Source: Massilia kyonggiensis (GTDB taxonomy: Bacteria; Pseudomonadota; Gammaproteobacteria; Burkholderiales; Burkholderiaceae_D). From it: 64,000 nucleotides of DNA. How positions within the stretch are numbered: position 1 is the stretch's first letter; each line of letters opens with the position of its first letter. This document shows, in pieces, positions 26,718 to 37,289 of the stretch. The notes beneath the pieces were generated by a model. It was not told the DNA's origin. It ran no database searches and worked only from the letters and a program-made list of their open reading frames with translations. Location of the stretch: contig NZ_JANUGY010000009.1 of the NCBI RefSeq assembly GCF_024756235.1, positions 124,001-188,000 on the forward strand, written 5' to 3'. The position numbers and the translations under genes were made by a program.

Positions 26718-28219
26718 TGGCTGCGGATGCGCTGGTCCGGGCAGGGCAACCGGTGCAGGTCGAGACGTTCGCGGAATGGCGCGAGGCCGCGCGCGAGCTG
26801 CTCGTCCACGGCATTTCTCCCGACCAGGTGACGTGGGGCGCGCCGCACATGGGCGACCTGCTGGCGGGCGGCGACCTGTTCACGGGTGCGCCGGCCGCCG
26901 CCGAGGCACCGCATAATCCTGCCATACCGCCGCCGGACGAGCCCCTGCGCCCTGCGCCGCACATCCCGCGCTCGCTGATGGAGATGCTGCAGTCGGCCGC
27001 CTGCTGCCGCGTGCCGGACCGCTGGGCCTTCCTGTACCGCGTGATCTGGCGCTGGCAGCAGGGCGAGCACGACGTGCAGTCGCCGGCCGACGAGGATGGC
27101 GCGCGGCTGCACGCGATGGTGAAGGCGGTCCACCGCGAGGAACACGACATGCATGCCTACATCCGCTTCCGCGAGCGCCCGGAAGAAGCCGGCCCGCCGC
27201 GCTTCGTCGCCTGGTACGAGCCGCGCCACGACGTGCTGCCCCAGGTGGCCGAGCATTTCATGTCCCGCATGGGCAAGGTCAGCTGGATGATCGCCACGCC
27301 GGAGGCGAGCGTCCTGTGGGATGGCCATACGCTGCACAACACGGGGCCTCTGGTGCGCGACGCGGCCGACCTGGAAGACACGGGCGAGGCCTTGTGGCTG
27401 ACGTATTACCGCAGCGTGTTCAACCCCGCCCGCCTGAACACGAACGTGATGCACCAGCATATCCAGTCGGACCGGTGGAAGAACCTGCCGGAGGCGAAGA
27501 TCGTGCCGCACATGGTCAGCGAGGCGGCGCTGGGCGCGCGCAAGGTGGGCCAGTACGAGGCCGTCGGCCAGCGCAAGGGCACGACGATCCCGATCGCCCC
27601 CGAAGACGCCCAGCCCGAGCGCCAGCAGCCCTCGAAGCTGGACGAGTGCCGGCGCTGCGAGCTGTGGCAGTTCGCCACGCAGGCCGTCGGCGGCGAAGGC
27701 CCGAAGCGGGCGAAGATCATGTTCGTCGGCGAGCAGCCGGGCGACCAGGAAGACCTGGCGGGGCAGCCGTTCGTCGGCCCGGCCGGCAAGCTGCTGGACC
27801 GCGTGTGCGAGGCCGCCGGCATCGACCGCGACACGATCTACGTCACCAACGCCGTCAAGCATTTCAAATGGGAGCCGCGCGGCAAGCGCCGCCTGCACAA
27901 GACGCCGGTGCAGCGCGAGATCGAGGCCTGTCACTACTGGCTCGACAAGGAACTGGCGAGCGTCAGGCCGACCGTCATCGTGGCCCTGGGCGCCACCGCG
28001 CTCAAATCCGTGCTGCGCACCGCCAACGTCACCCTCAAGAACTCGCTCGGCAAACCGCTGCGCCACGAAGGGCGCTGGGTCGTCACCACGTACCACCCGT
28101 CGTACGTGCTGCGTGTGCCGGGCGAAGACGCGAAGCGCGAGGCCTTCAACACGATGGTCGAGGGCCTGAAGCTGGCGCACGACCTCCTGGACCGCCCGGT
28201 CGACGTACCGGACGCGTGA
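26717..28219 (+). CDS. udgX: DUF4130-UdgX fusion, uracil-DNA glycosylase family protein
   Basis: A 500-residue two-domain protein. The N-terminal half (about 1-260) is the DUF4130/probable DNA metabolism domain. The C-terminal half is a UdgX-type uracil-DNA glycosylase: GEQPGDQEDLAGQPFVGPAG (from 338), the UdgX-specific loop KRRLH (390-394) and TTYHPSYVLR near the end. In the Mycobacterium enzyme the loop His forms a covalent bond to DNA at uracil sites; His394 is the equivalent. It is translationally coupled to the radical SAM gene and shares its LexA-controlled promoter. Confidence 0.92.
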   Translation: MAADALVRAGQPVQVETFAEWREAARELLVHGISPDQVTWGAPHMGDLLAGGDLFTGAPAAAEAPHNPAIPPPDEPLRPAPHIPRSLMEMLQSAACCRVPDRWAFLYRVIWRWQQGEHDVQSPADEDGARLHAMVKAVHREEHDMHAYIRFRERPEEAGPPRFVAWYEPRHDVLPQVAEHFMSRMGKVSWMIATPEASVLWDGHTLHNTGPLVRDAADLEDTGEALWLTYYRSVFNPARLNTNVMHQHIQSDRWKNLPEAKIVPHMVSEAALGARKVGQYEAVGQRKGTTIPIAPEDAQPERQQPSKLDECRRCELWQFATQAVGGEGPKRAKIMFVGEQPGDQEDLAGQPFVGPAGKLLDRVCEAAGIDRDTIYVTNAVKHFKWEPRGKRRLHKTPVQREIEACHYWLDKELASVRPTVIVALGATALKSVLRTANVTLKNSLGKPLRHEGRWVVTTYHPSYVLRVPGEDAKREAFNTMVEGLKLAHDLLDRPVDVPDA

Positions 28220-28334
28220 ACGTTGCCGTTGCGACATATGCATGTCAAAGATGTAACACTTCGTTGCCTCGATAGGCTAAGCTCATCCGTGGCGCTAAGC
28301 TTTTGCGCACACAATAACTACGATGGGATGCCCG

Positions 28335-29354
28335 ATGAGCAAACGCTATGCATGTGCGCTTTACCTGAGTCTCCTGACCCTGCCGGTTCTGGCCCAGACC
28401 ACGCCCCAGCCTGAACCCGCACCCACGGCCGCCGAGGCCTTTGACGCCGTCCCCGCCACCGTCGTCGTCGAAGGGCGCCGGCCCGGCCCCGGCGTGTGGA
28501 AAGTGTCGAAGGGCGACCACGTGATGTGGGTGTTCGGCCTGTATGCCCCGCTGCCGCAGAAGATGGAATGGGATGCGTCGCGCGTGGAGCGCCTCGTGGC
28601 CAAGTCGCAGGAAGTGCTGCTGCCGCCTGGTGCCAACTTCGAGGTCGGGTTTTTCCGGGGATTGACCCTGCTGCCGTCCATGATCGGCATGGAAAAGAAT
28701 CCGGACGGCGCCACATTGCAGGACGTGGTGCCGGCGGATGCCTATGCGCACTGGCAGGTCTTGAAAGACAAATACATCGGCAAGGACGACGGCATCGAGC
28801 GCGACCGGCCGATCTTCGCGGCCGACAAGCTGTTGAACGCGGGCCTGAAGAAGAACGGCCTCGCGCCCCACAACGACGTGCGCGGCGAGATCGGCAAGAT
28901 CGCCAACCAGAACAAGGTCAAGCTGACGTCCACCATCCTGCAGCTCGAGATCGACGATCCACGCCGTACGCTGAAGGAATTCAAGAAGACGCAGATGGCG
29001 GACCTGAGCTGCTTCACGAAGACGCTGGACCGCCTGGACACCGACATCGAGGCGATGCGGGTCCGCGCCAATGCCTGGGCCAACGGTAACATCGCCGAGA
29101 TCGCCCGCCTGGACTTTGCCGCGCGCGACGAGGCATGCGGCGATGCGCTGCTGAACAGCGACCTGGCAAAAACGACGCCGGCCCTCCAGAATCTCCGCGA
29201 ACGCATCCGCGCCAACTGGATGAAAACGGCCGAGAAATCGCTGGCCAATAACACGTCGACGTTCGCGCTGCTGATGATGAAAGACCTCGTCGGCCCGGCA
29301 AATTACCTGGCCGACCTGCAGGCGAAAGGCTATACGGTCGAGAGTCCAAGATAA
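28335..29354 (+). CDS. TraB/GumN-like exported protein, copy 1
   Basis: A 339-residue exported protein with a signal peptide ending VLAQ. VWKVSKGDHVMWVFGLYAPLP (about 57-77) corresponds to the TraB/GumN N-terminal strand pair, and SCFTKTLDRLDTD and WANGNIAEI fit the helical middle. The usual metal-binding GTxH motif of this family is replaced by GLYAPLP, so a TIKI-type protease activity is doubtful. An in-frame ATG at 28323 would add four residues; 28335 gives a better signal peptide. A paralogue follows 17 bp downstream. Confidence 0.75.
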   Translation: MSKRYACALYLSLLTLPVLAQTTPQPEPAPTAAEAFDAVPATVVVEGRRPGPGVWKVSKGDHVMWVFGLYAPLPQKMEWDASRVERLVAKSQEVLLPPGANFEVGFFRGLTLLPSMIGMEKNPDGATLQDVVPADAYAHWQVLKDKYIGKDDGIERDRPIFAADKLLNAGLKKNGLAPHNDVRGEIGKIANQNKVKLTSTILQLEIDDPRRTLKEFKKTQMADLSCFTKTLDRLDTDIEAMRVRANAWANGNIAEIARLDFAARDEACGDALLNSDLAKTTPALQNLRERIRANWMKTAEKSLANNTSTFALLMMKDLVGPANYLADLQAKGYTVESPR

Positions 29355-29371
29355 CAAGGCAAGGATGTCCC

Positions 29372-30373
29372 ATGAGGAAGAGAACCAACCGATACGTGCT
29401 CTGGCTGGGCCTGCTGGCCCTGCCGGCGTTCGCGCAGACCGTGGAGCCGGCCGTCGACCCGAACGCCATCCCCGCGACCGTCGTCGTCGAAGGCCGCCGA
29501 CCTGGTCCCGGCGTGTGGAAGGTGTCGAAGGGAACGCACGTGATGTGGGTCTTCGGCACCTATTCTCCGCTGCCGCGGAAGCTGGAGTGGGATGCGTCGC
29601 GCGTCGAGCGCCTCGTGGCGAAGTCGCAGGAAGTCCTGATGCCGCCCGTCGCGAAAGCCCACATCGGTTTCTTCAGCGGGTTGACGGCCTTGCCCAGCCT
29701 CATCGGCATCAAGCGCAACCCGGACGATGCGGTCCTGCACGACGTCGTCCCGGCCGACGTCTACGCGCACTGGACGGTGCTCAAGGCCAAGTACATCGGC
29801 GACGACGACGGCATCGAGCACTACCGGCCCGTCTTCGCGGGCGAGGAGTTGCTGCTCGCCGGCCTCAAGAAGAGCGGCCTCTCCTATGGCAGCGAAGTGC
29901 TCGGCAAGATCGAGGACATCGCGAAAAAGAACAAGGTCAAAATGACCGACTCGGGCTACGACGTGATGGTCGACGACCCGCGCAAGCTTGTGCGCGACTT
30001 CAAGAATTCGCAGGTCGACGACCTCGTCTGCTTCACCAAGACGCTCGACACCCTGGACACCGATCTCGAAACGATGCGCGTGCGCGCGAATGCCTGGGCC
30101 AACGGCGACATCGCCGAGATCCGCGGGCTGAATTACGCGGAGCGCCGGGATGCGTGCCTGGATGCCGTCATGAACAGTTCGATCGCGAAAGACGCCGCGG
30201 CCCTGCGCCAGGTGCGCCAGCGTCTGCGCACCTCGTGGCTCAAGGCGGCGGAAACGGCGCTGGCCAGCAATGCCACCACCTTCGCCGTGCTGGAGATCCA
30301 GGACATCCTCGGCCCGACGAGCTACCTGGCTGGCCTGCAGGCCAGGGGCTACACGGTCGAAAGTCCGAGATGA
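29372..30373 (+). CDS. TraB/GumN-like exported protein, copy 2
   Basis: A 333-residue paralogue of the gene before it, co-linear over nearly the whole length. It has a signal peptide ending in AFAQ, the shared block VVVEGRRPGPGVWKVSKG and VMWVFGTYSPLP, where Gly-Thr of the family motif is kept but the His is not. CFTKTLDTLDTDLETMRVRANAWANGD matches copy 1. AAGGA lies before the ATG. Its last base abuts the end of the convergent serine acetyltransferase gene. Function is unknown. Confidence 0.78.
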   Translation: MRKRTNRYVLWLGLLALPAFAQTVEPAVDPNAIPATVVVEGRRPGPGVWKVSKGTHVMWVFGTYSPLPRKLEWDASRVERLVAKSQEVLMPPVAKAHIGFFSGLTALPSLIGIKRNPDDAVLHDVVPADVYAHWTVLKAKYIGDDDGIEHYRPVFAGEELLLAGLKKSGLSYGSEVLGKIEDIAKKNKVKMTDSGYDVMVDDPRKLVRDFKNSQVDDLVCFTKTLDTLDTDLETMRVRANAWANGDIAEIRGLNYAERRDACLDAVMNSSIAKDAAALRQVRQRLRTSWLKAAETALASNATTFAVLEIQDILGPTSYLAGLQARGYTVESPR

Positions 30374-31297
30374 CTACGCCGATTCGCCCGGCACGCCCGG
30401 ATCGTCCTCGCGCGACGCGGCCTGGGCCACGCGGGCACCCGGCGGCACGTCGTGCGTCAGCCAGACATTGCCGCCGATGATGGCGCCCTTGCCGATCGTG
30501 ATGCGGCCCAGCACGGTGGCGCCGGCATAGATGACGACGTCGTCCTCGACGACGGGATGACGCGGCAAGCCCTTTTGCAAGGTGCCGTCGACGTTGGCGG
30601 GAAAGCGCTTGGCGCCCAGCGTGACGGCCTGGTACAGCCGCACGCGCTGGCCGATGACGGCCGTCTCGCCGATCACCACGCCCGTGCCGTGGTCGATGAA
30701 GAAGCCGGCGCCGATCGTCGCGCCCGGGTGGATGTCGATGCCCGTTTCCGCGTGCGCCTGCTCGGCGATGATGCGGGCGAGCAGCGGCAGGCCGAGTCCG
30801 TACAGGCAGTGCGCAAGGCGGTAGTGGATCATCGCGTGGATGCCCGGATAGCACAGCAGCACTTCGTCGACGCTGCGCGCGGCCGGGTCGCCCTGGAAGG
30901 CGGCGAGCACGTCGCTGTCGAGCAGGGTGCGGATGCCGGGCAGCGCGGCGCCGAACGCGCGGGTGGCCTCGAGCGCCTGCGGTTCGATGTCGGTATGGGT
31001 CAGGTGGCGCAGCGCGGCGCTGTAGCGCAGCTCGATGCGCACCTGGCGCAGCAGCGCGTGCAGGGCGGTGTCGAGGGCGTGGGCGACGTGGAAATCCTCG
31101 CTTTCCTGGCGCAGGTCGGGCGGGCCCAGGCGCAGCGGAAACAGCACGCCCTTCAGCTGCGCGACGATGGTCGCCAGCGCTTCGCGTGACGGAAACTCGA
31201 TGCCGCGCACTTCGCCGGCCGGACGATGGGCCTGGCGCCATTGCCGGCGCGCCTCGTTCAGGTCGCGCACGATCGCGCCGATGTCGAAGTCGGCCAT
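30374..31297 (-). CDS. epsC: Serine O-acetyltransferase (EpsC/CysE type)
   Basis: A 307-residue enzyme making O-acetylserine from serine and acetyl-CoA, the first step of cysteine synthesis. An N-terminal helical domain (about 1-170) is followed by left-handed beta-helix hexapeptide repeats: GIDIHPGATIGAGFFIDHGTGVVIGE (in part) carries the catalytic His and Asp region, then VVIYAGATVLGRITIGKGAIIGGN. The ATG at 31297 was chosen; the frame runs open to 31429 but that part looks non-coding. It faces away from the small membrane peptide gene across a 368-bp gap. Confidence 0.9.
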   Translation of the reverse strand: MADFDIGAIVRDLNEARRQWRQAHRPAGEVRGIEFPSREALATIVAQLKGVLFPLRLGPPDLRQESEDFHVAHALDTALHALLRQVRIELRYSAALRHLTHTDIEPQALEATRAFGAALPGIRTLLDSDVLAAFQGDPAARSVDEVLLCYPGIHAMIHYRLAHCLYGLGLPLLARIIAEQAHAETGIDIHPGATIGAGFFIDHGTGVVIGETAVIGQRVRLYQAVTLGAKRFPANVDGTLQKGLPRHPVVEDDVVIYAGATVLGRITIGKGAIIGGNVWLTHDVPPGARVAQAASREDDPGVPGESA

Positions 31298-31665
31298 CAG
31301 TCGTGCTCCCGGAGGCTGTATTGATCGGAACGTTGTGGCCTCACGGTGCCTCCGCTGTGCTGATGGACGAGTGTTCAATATACGGGCCCGTCCATGGGTG
31401 GCCCAACGAATTTTTCGACACAAGCTCATGCCGAAAATTGTCTAAGCGGATTTAAGGTGCGCTGCGTCGCGTCAACGGTCGTTTGCGAAGACTTGTGTTA
31501 ACGCGATGGTACGCGTCAGGAAAGAATGTTGCGCTCGATTTAGAGACGGCCTGATAATACAAAGTCCGTTGAGGCAACGGTGCGGCCGTGGCCTGCATGC
31601 TATTCTAGCGCCCGTTCGTTAAGGCAACTCATCCGTACGGAATCGCTAGCTCTCTAAGGTCAGGC
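31298..31665. other. Intergenic stretch, presumed promoters only
   Basis: 368 bp between divergent genes. It becomes AT-richer toward 31380-31600, with TATACG at 31379-31384 and GATAATAC near 31550. I see no tRNA, repeat or convincing gene. It presumably holds the promoters of epsC (left) and of the glycan genes (right). Confidence 0.5.
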
Positions 31666-31812
31666 ATGATTGATACTGCAGCAATATTGCTCTTCAGCTC
31701 GCTCGTCGTCTACACGGTCATCCGCGCCATCAAATTCGACAAGCTGCTTCCCTGGTTTTCCAAAGACACCCCGCAACCGCCTCCGCCGGCGAAGAAGCGC
31801 TTCCGCAAATAA
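31666..31812 (+). CDS. 48-residue membrane peptide upstream of the O-glycosylation ligase
   Basis: A 48-residue protein with one membrane helix (about 4-22, IDTAAILLFSSLVVYTVIRAI), then a cytoplasmic tail ending with PQPPPPAKKRFRK. It has good coding character and an AAGGTCAGGC stretch before the ATG. It lies 27 bp upstream of the ligase gene and is probably co-transcribed. It may stabilise or recruit the ligase; no homologue is recognised. Confidence 0.6.
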   Translation: MIDTAAILLFSSLVVYTVIRAIKFDKLLPWFSKDTPQPPPPAKKRFRK

Positions 31813-31839
31813 CAATAACACCGGTAAGGCTTCACACGT

Positions 31840-33162
31840 ATGCAGAGTCTTTTCTTGTCGGCCGTCTTTGCCGCTTTCATGGTGGCGGGCTTTTACGCAC
31901 CGTTTGCCGCCGCGCTCGGGTTCATCTGGGTCGACATGGTCCGGCCCCAGGCGCTCGCCTATTCGATCATCAATAACCAGCCGCTGTCGTTCATCGTGGC
32001 GGTGGTCACGCTGGTGCTGTTCTTTGCCAAAGACAGGAAGTCCCCTCCCAAATTCGGTCCGCTCCTGGCCCTGATCGCGCTGCTGATCGTATGGGTGACG
32101 TTCACGTCCGCCACGGCGCCGGTCCCGGAATATGCCTGGTCGAAATGGGACTGGGCGTCGAAGGTTCTCATTTTTGCGCTGTTGATTCCGTATCTCTTCC
32201 GTTCGCGGGTGCAGATCGAAGCGTTTCTGCTGGTGTTCGTGTTTTCCTCGGGGACGCTGCTGTTTTCGGCGGGTGTCAAGACACTGCTCGGCGGCGGCGG
32301 CTACGGCACGCTGGCCGTGCTGGGCTCGGGTAACACCGGCCTGTCGGAGAGCAGTACGCTGGCGGTGGTGTCCGTGATGCTGGTCCCCCTGATCATGTTC
32401 CTGATGCGCTATACGTTGATATTTCCGCGGAACAAGCTGACGCACGCTTTGTTTCTGGGAATGATCGTCGTCGCACTGGCCGCAACGGTCGGTACGACGG
32501 CACGCACGGGGATCATCGCGGTGGTCGTGCTGTGCCTGATGTCGTTGGCGCAGTCGAAAAAGAGAATGTGGTGGATTGCCGGTCTTGCGCTCGCCGCCGT
32601 CGTCATCATGAATCTCGATCTGTCGTCGACGCGCTGGGGCAACCGCATGTCGACCATCGAGACCTATAATACCGACAGCTCCGCGATGGGCCGGATCAAG
32701 GTGTGGCAATGGACGGTCGAGTACGTCGGCACCCATCCAATGGGCGGTGGATTCAATGCCTATGTGTATAACCGTATTCTCGGTGTCACCCCCGAAGGCG
32801 AAACGCAATACCTGCCGGAGGGCCAGATCGGCGGCAAGGCTTTCCACAGCATCTATTTCGAAATACTGGGCGAACAAGGCATTCCCGGTTTCATCATGTA
32901 TTACCTGATGGTCGTGCTGACGCTCGTGAAACTCATCAAACTGAAGCGGACCTGGAGAGGCGATCCCGGCATGGAATGGATTTCCGCCCTGTCCAATGCC
33001 ATGATCACCATGGTCATGGTATTCCTCGCCGGCGGATCGTTCGTCGGCATCGCCTACCAGCCCTATCTTTTCTACCTCGTCGGTTTGACGGTGGCACTGG
33101 ACCAGTATGCGGCGCGCGTGGTGCGGGATCAACTCAAGACAAAAGGACGTGCGTTACCGTGA
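31840..33162 (+). CDS. O-antigen ligase-like protein, exosortase A-associated O-glycosylation ligase type
   Basis: A 440-residue polytopic membrane protein (about 10-12 helices) of the Wzy/WaaL superfamily. The start (YAPFAAALGFIWVDMVRPQ) fits the putative O-glycosylation ligases that accompany exosortase A/PEP-CTERM systems. The large periplasmic loop (about 280-345) contains RIKVWQWTVEYVGTHPMGGGFNAY and the HSIYFEILGEQGIPG motif, where His is the likely catalytic residue. It would transfer a lipid-linked glycan to an acceptor. It overlaps the next start codon by 4 bp (GTGA). Confidence 0.85.
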   Translation: MQSLFLSAVFAAFMVAGFYAPFAAALGFIWVDMVRPQALAYSIINNQPLSFIVAVVTLVLFFAKDRKSPPKFGPLLALIALLIVWVTFTSATAPVPEYAWSKWDWASKVLIFALLIPYLFRSRVQIEAFLLVFVFSSGTLLFSAGVKTLLGGGGYGTLAVLGSGNTGLSESSTLAVVSVMLVPLIMFLMRYTLIFPRNKLTHALFLGMIVVALAATVGTTARTGIIAVVVLCLMSLAQSKKRMWWIAGLALAAVVIMNLDLSSTRWGNRMSTIETYNTDSSAMGRIKVWQWTVEYVGTHPMGGGFNAYVYNRILGVTPEGETQYLPEGQIGGKAFHSIYFEILGEQGIPGFIMYYLMVVLTLVKLIKLKRTWRGDPGMEWISALSNAMITMVMVFLAGGSFVGIAYQPYLFYLVGLTVALDQYAARVVRDQLKTKGRALP

Positions 33163-34217
33163 AGCTCAACCAACTTGCAGGATTGCGGGGAATCTGTGCC
33201 TGGTGGGTGGTGTTTTACCATTCCCTCACGCTGATGGACGATTCGGTGCCGATGCCGGTCAAGCTGCTCATCGAGCAAGGTTACCTGGCCGTCGACCTGT
33301 TTTTCCTCCTGAGCGGCTTCGTCATCTTCCTGAGCTACCACGCCTCGCTGTCGACGAATTTTCCGCATAGCATCGGCAAGTTTTACTGGAACCGGTTTTC
33401 CCGCATCTATCCGCTGCATGTCGTCATGCTGGCGGGCTACCTGATTCTGTTCGGTGCCTTCACGTTCCTGTCGAGCAGCCACACCGCACCGGAGTCCTAT
33501 ACCTGGGGCGCATTTATCCAGAGTATGTTTTTGGTGCACATGTGGTTCGGTGGCGATGTCACGTGGAACGTACCGTCGTGGTCGATCAGTTCGGAATGGT
33601 TCGTCTACCTGTTCTTCCCGCTGATGGCATACAGCCTGCGCAAGCTGCGCGGCGGTATCGTCGCGCACCTGCTGAGCATTGCGCTGGCCGCCGTGGGCCT
33701 GCACGTGATCTACTCGCTGAGCGGGCTCCATTCGATCGGTGCCGACATTCCCCATATGGCGCTCGTGCGCACCATGTTCGAATTCCTGATGGGCGTATTC
33801 GTCGGCTCGTTGTTCGTCAACCACCGGGATTTCCTGGTGCGGAATTCGAGGGTGGCGCTCGCGGGTTTCGTGGCGCTGTGCGTGTTGTACGCCATGACGC
33901 CGACGCCCGATTACGCGCTGATTCCGATCACCTTTGCGTTCCTGATCGCGTACCTGAGCGTCACGACCTCGTGGATAACCGCCATCCTGTCCACGCCGGT
34001 ACTCGTCTACCTGGGGGAAATCTCGTATTCGACGTACATGGTGCATTACCTCGTCTATGATCTGCTGAAAGCCGTCTTCATGTCGGACCCGCATCACATC
34101 GACCAGTTGTACCTGTGGTTGTCGTTCGTGGTCGTCTTCGTCCTGTCGGTGCTCCTGCATCACGCCGTGGACATGCCGTCCCAAAAATACTTCCGGCGCC
34201 GCTTGTCGACGCGCTAG
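33159..34217 (+). CDS. Acyltransferase 3 family membrane protein (OafA-like)
   Basis: A 352-residue membrane protein with about ten helices. The N-terminal LAGLRGICAWWVVFYHSL (6-23) carries the conserved Arg and His of the family, and FLLSGFVIF and RFSRIYPLHV are further hallmarks. It probably O-acetylates a glycan, such as the product handled by the neighbouring ligase. The GTG start at 33159 overlaps the ligase stop codon (GTGA), which indicates translational coupling; longer frames upstream run antisense to the ligase's frame and are rejected. Confidence 0.88.
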   Translation: MKLNQLAGLRGICAWWVVFYHSLTLMDDSVPMPVKLLIEQGYLAVDLFFLLSGFVIFLSYHASLSTNFPHSIGKFYWNRFSRIYPLHVVMLAGYLILFGAFTFLSSSHTAPESYTWGAFIQSMFLVHMWFGGDVTWNVPSWSISSEWFVYLFFPLMAYSLRKLRGGIVAHLLSIALAAVGLHVIYSLSGLHSIGADIPHMALVRTMFEFLMGVFVGSLFVNHRDFLVRNSRVALAGFVALCVLYAMTPTPDYALIPITFAFLIAYLSVTTSWITAILSTPVLVYLGEISYSTYMVHYLVYDLLKAVFMSDPHHIDQLYLWLSFVVVFVLSVLLHHAVDMPSQKYFRRRLSTR

Positions 34218-34262
34218 GCAATGTTGTCACATGATGCAAATCCCGCGTAGAATGCGGGCAAC

Positions 34263-34336
34263 GCGGGTGTAGCTCAATGGTAGAGCAGAAGCTTCCCAAG
34301 CTTACGACGAGGGTTCGATTCCCTTCACCCGCTCCA
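34263..34336 (+). tRNA. tRNA-Gly (anticodon CCC)
   Basis: A 74-base cloverleaf with encoded CCA. The acceptor stem GCGGGTG pairs with CACCCGC; the D arm is GCTC-AATGGTA-GAGC; the anticodon loop is TTCCCAA (CCC); the T arm contains GGTTCGATTCC. It closely follows E. coli tRNA-Gly(CCC). The outer pair of the anticodon stem (G-A) is mismatched. Reads GGG codons. Confidence 0.95.
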
Positions 34337-34362
34337 CTCCCAAATTTCCCCCCCAGAAACGA

Positions 34363-34388
34363 AAAATGCCCGCACGCGGCAGGCATTT
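34363..34388 (-). terminator. Terminator of the PEP-CTERM gene
   Basis: AAATGCC / GGCATTT stem with an 11-base, partly self-pairing loop; on the minus strand it is followed by a T-tract (TTTTTCG). It lies 19 bp beyond the stop codon of the PEP-CTERM gene. It may also stop read-through from the tRNA. Confidence 0.7.
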
Positions 34389-34406
34389 GTCATGGCGCGA
34401 ACGCGT

Positions 34407-34907
34407 TCAGCCGCGGCGCTTGCGGCCCAGTGCACCCAGCCCGGCCAGGCCCAGCCCCATCAGTGCGAGCGAAGCCGGTTCCGGAACGGCGCGGGCGACG
34501 TGGTCGACCACCACGTTGTCCAGCTGGTTAAAGCCCGGATCGTTGCGGGTGACGAAGGCGAGCGACGCATTGTCGGCTGTGGCGACGAAGGACAGGTCGT
34601 AGTGGCCGTTGGCCGACGTGCTGAACAATTGTGTGCCGTCCAATGCGACGGCCATCGAGCCCCAGCTCACCGTGGTATCGAAGCTGAGCGAATAGGTCTC
34701 GCCGGCAATCGTGGCGATGACCTGGCTCAGCCAGGCATCGCTGCCGACTGCGCCATCGTTCCAGTAGCCCGGGAAGCTCGAATGGCCGAGGTTACCCGTC
34801 AGTGTCCACTCGCTGCCGCCGGCGGCGAAATCGCCGTTCTTGACGAGGTTGGCGCTCGCGGATGCGCTGACGGCCAGCATGGCGATCGCGCAGAACAGTT
34901 TTTTCAT
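34407..34907 (-). CDS. PEP-CTERM sorting domain protein
   Basis: A 166-residue secreted protein. A signal peptide (1-19, ending SASA) is followed by a short beta-rich domain starting NLVKNGDFAAGGSEWTLTG, typical of carbohydrate-binding-like DUF642 or related folds. The C-terminal sorting signal VPEPASLALMGLGLAGLGALGRKRRG (starting about 141) has the PEP motif, hydrophobic helix and basic end recognised by exosortase/EpsH. The exosortase gene is outside this window, but the ligase at 31.8 kb belongs to the same kind of system. Confidence 0.92.
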   Translation of the reverse strand: MKKLFCAIAMLAVSASASANLVKNGDFAAGGSEWTLTGNLGHSSFPGYWNDGAVGSDAWLSQVIATIAGETYSLSFDTTVSWGSMAVALDGTQLFSTSANGHYDLSFVATADNASLAFVTRNDPGFNQLDNVVVDHVARAVPEPASLALMGLGLAGLGALGRKRRG

Positions 34908-35115
34908 GATCTCTCCAGGGAATAATCGTTATGCCGGGGTCATAGCATCTTTCGTGCCTGAAATTTATTTCCCATTAGTTACAAGGACTTATCTTCAGGG
35001 AAAAATTAATTGCGGATATGCATGTAAAAAATGCCGACATGCCGCGGAGTCCCGTGCGCGCCTTGCGTCCAGCCCTTATGGCACACTGGCGTTGTCGCTT
35101 CAACCAGTGTCAATC

Positions 35116-37155
<2,040 letters not shown>

Positions 37156-37289
37156 ACGTTCTGGCGTGCGCGTATTGCCGCGCGGAACAAGGAGCGCTAT
37201 CCTAGGTGCATGCCATGCCGCCTGCGCTGCGCGCCGGGGCGGCGTATTTTCGTACCATGGTCAATGTGGGCGAATACGGGGACGAGCGT

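Noticed and set aside
31186..31455. A plus-strand frame of 89 codons overlapping the epsC start
   Set aside because: It overlaps the conserved start of epsC and has no coding features.
34263..34336. tRNA-Gly as an attachment site of an integrated element
   Set aside because: No integrase and no repeated copy of the tRNA 3' end was noticed nearby.
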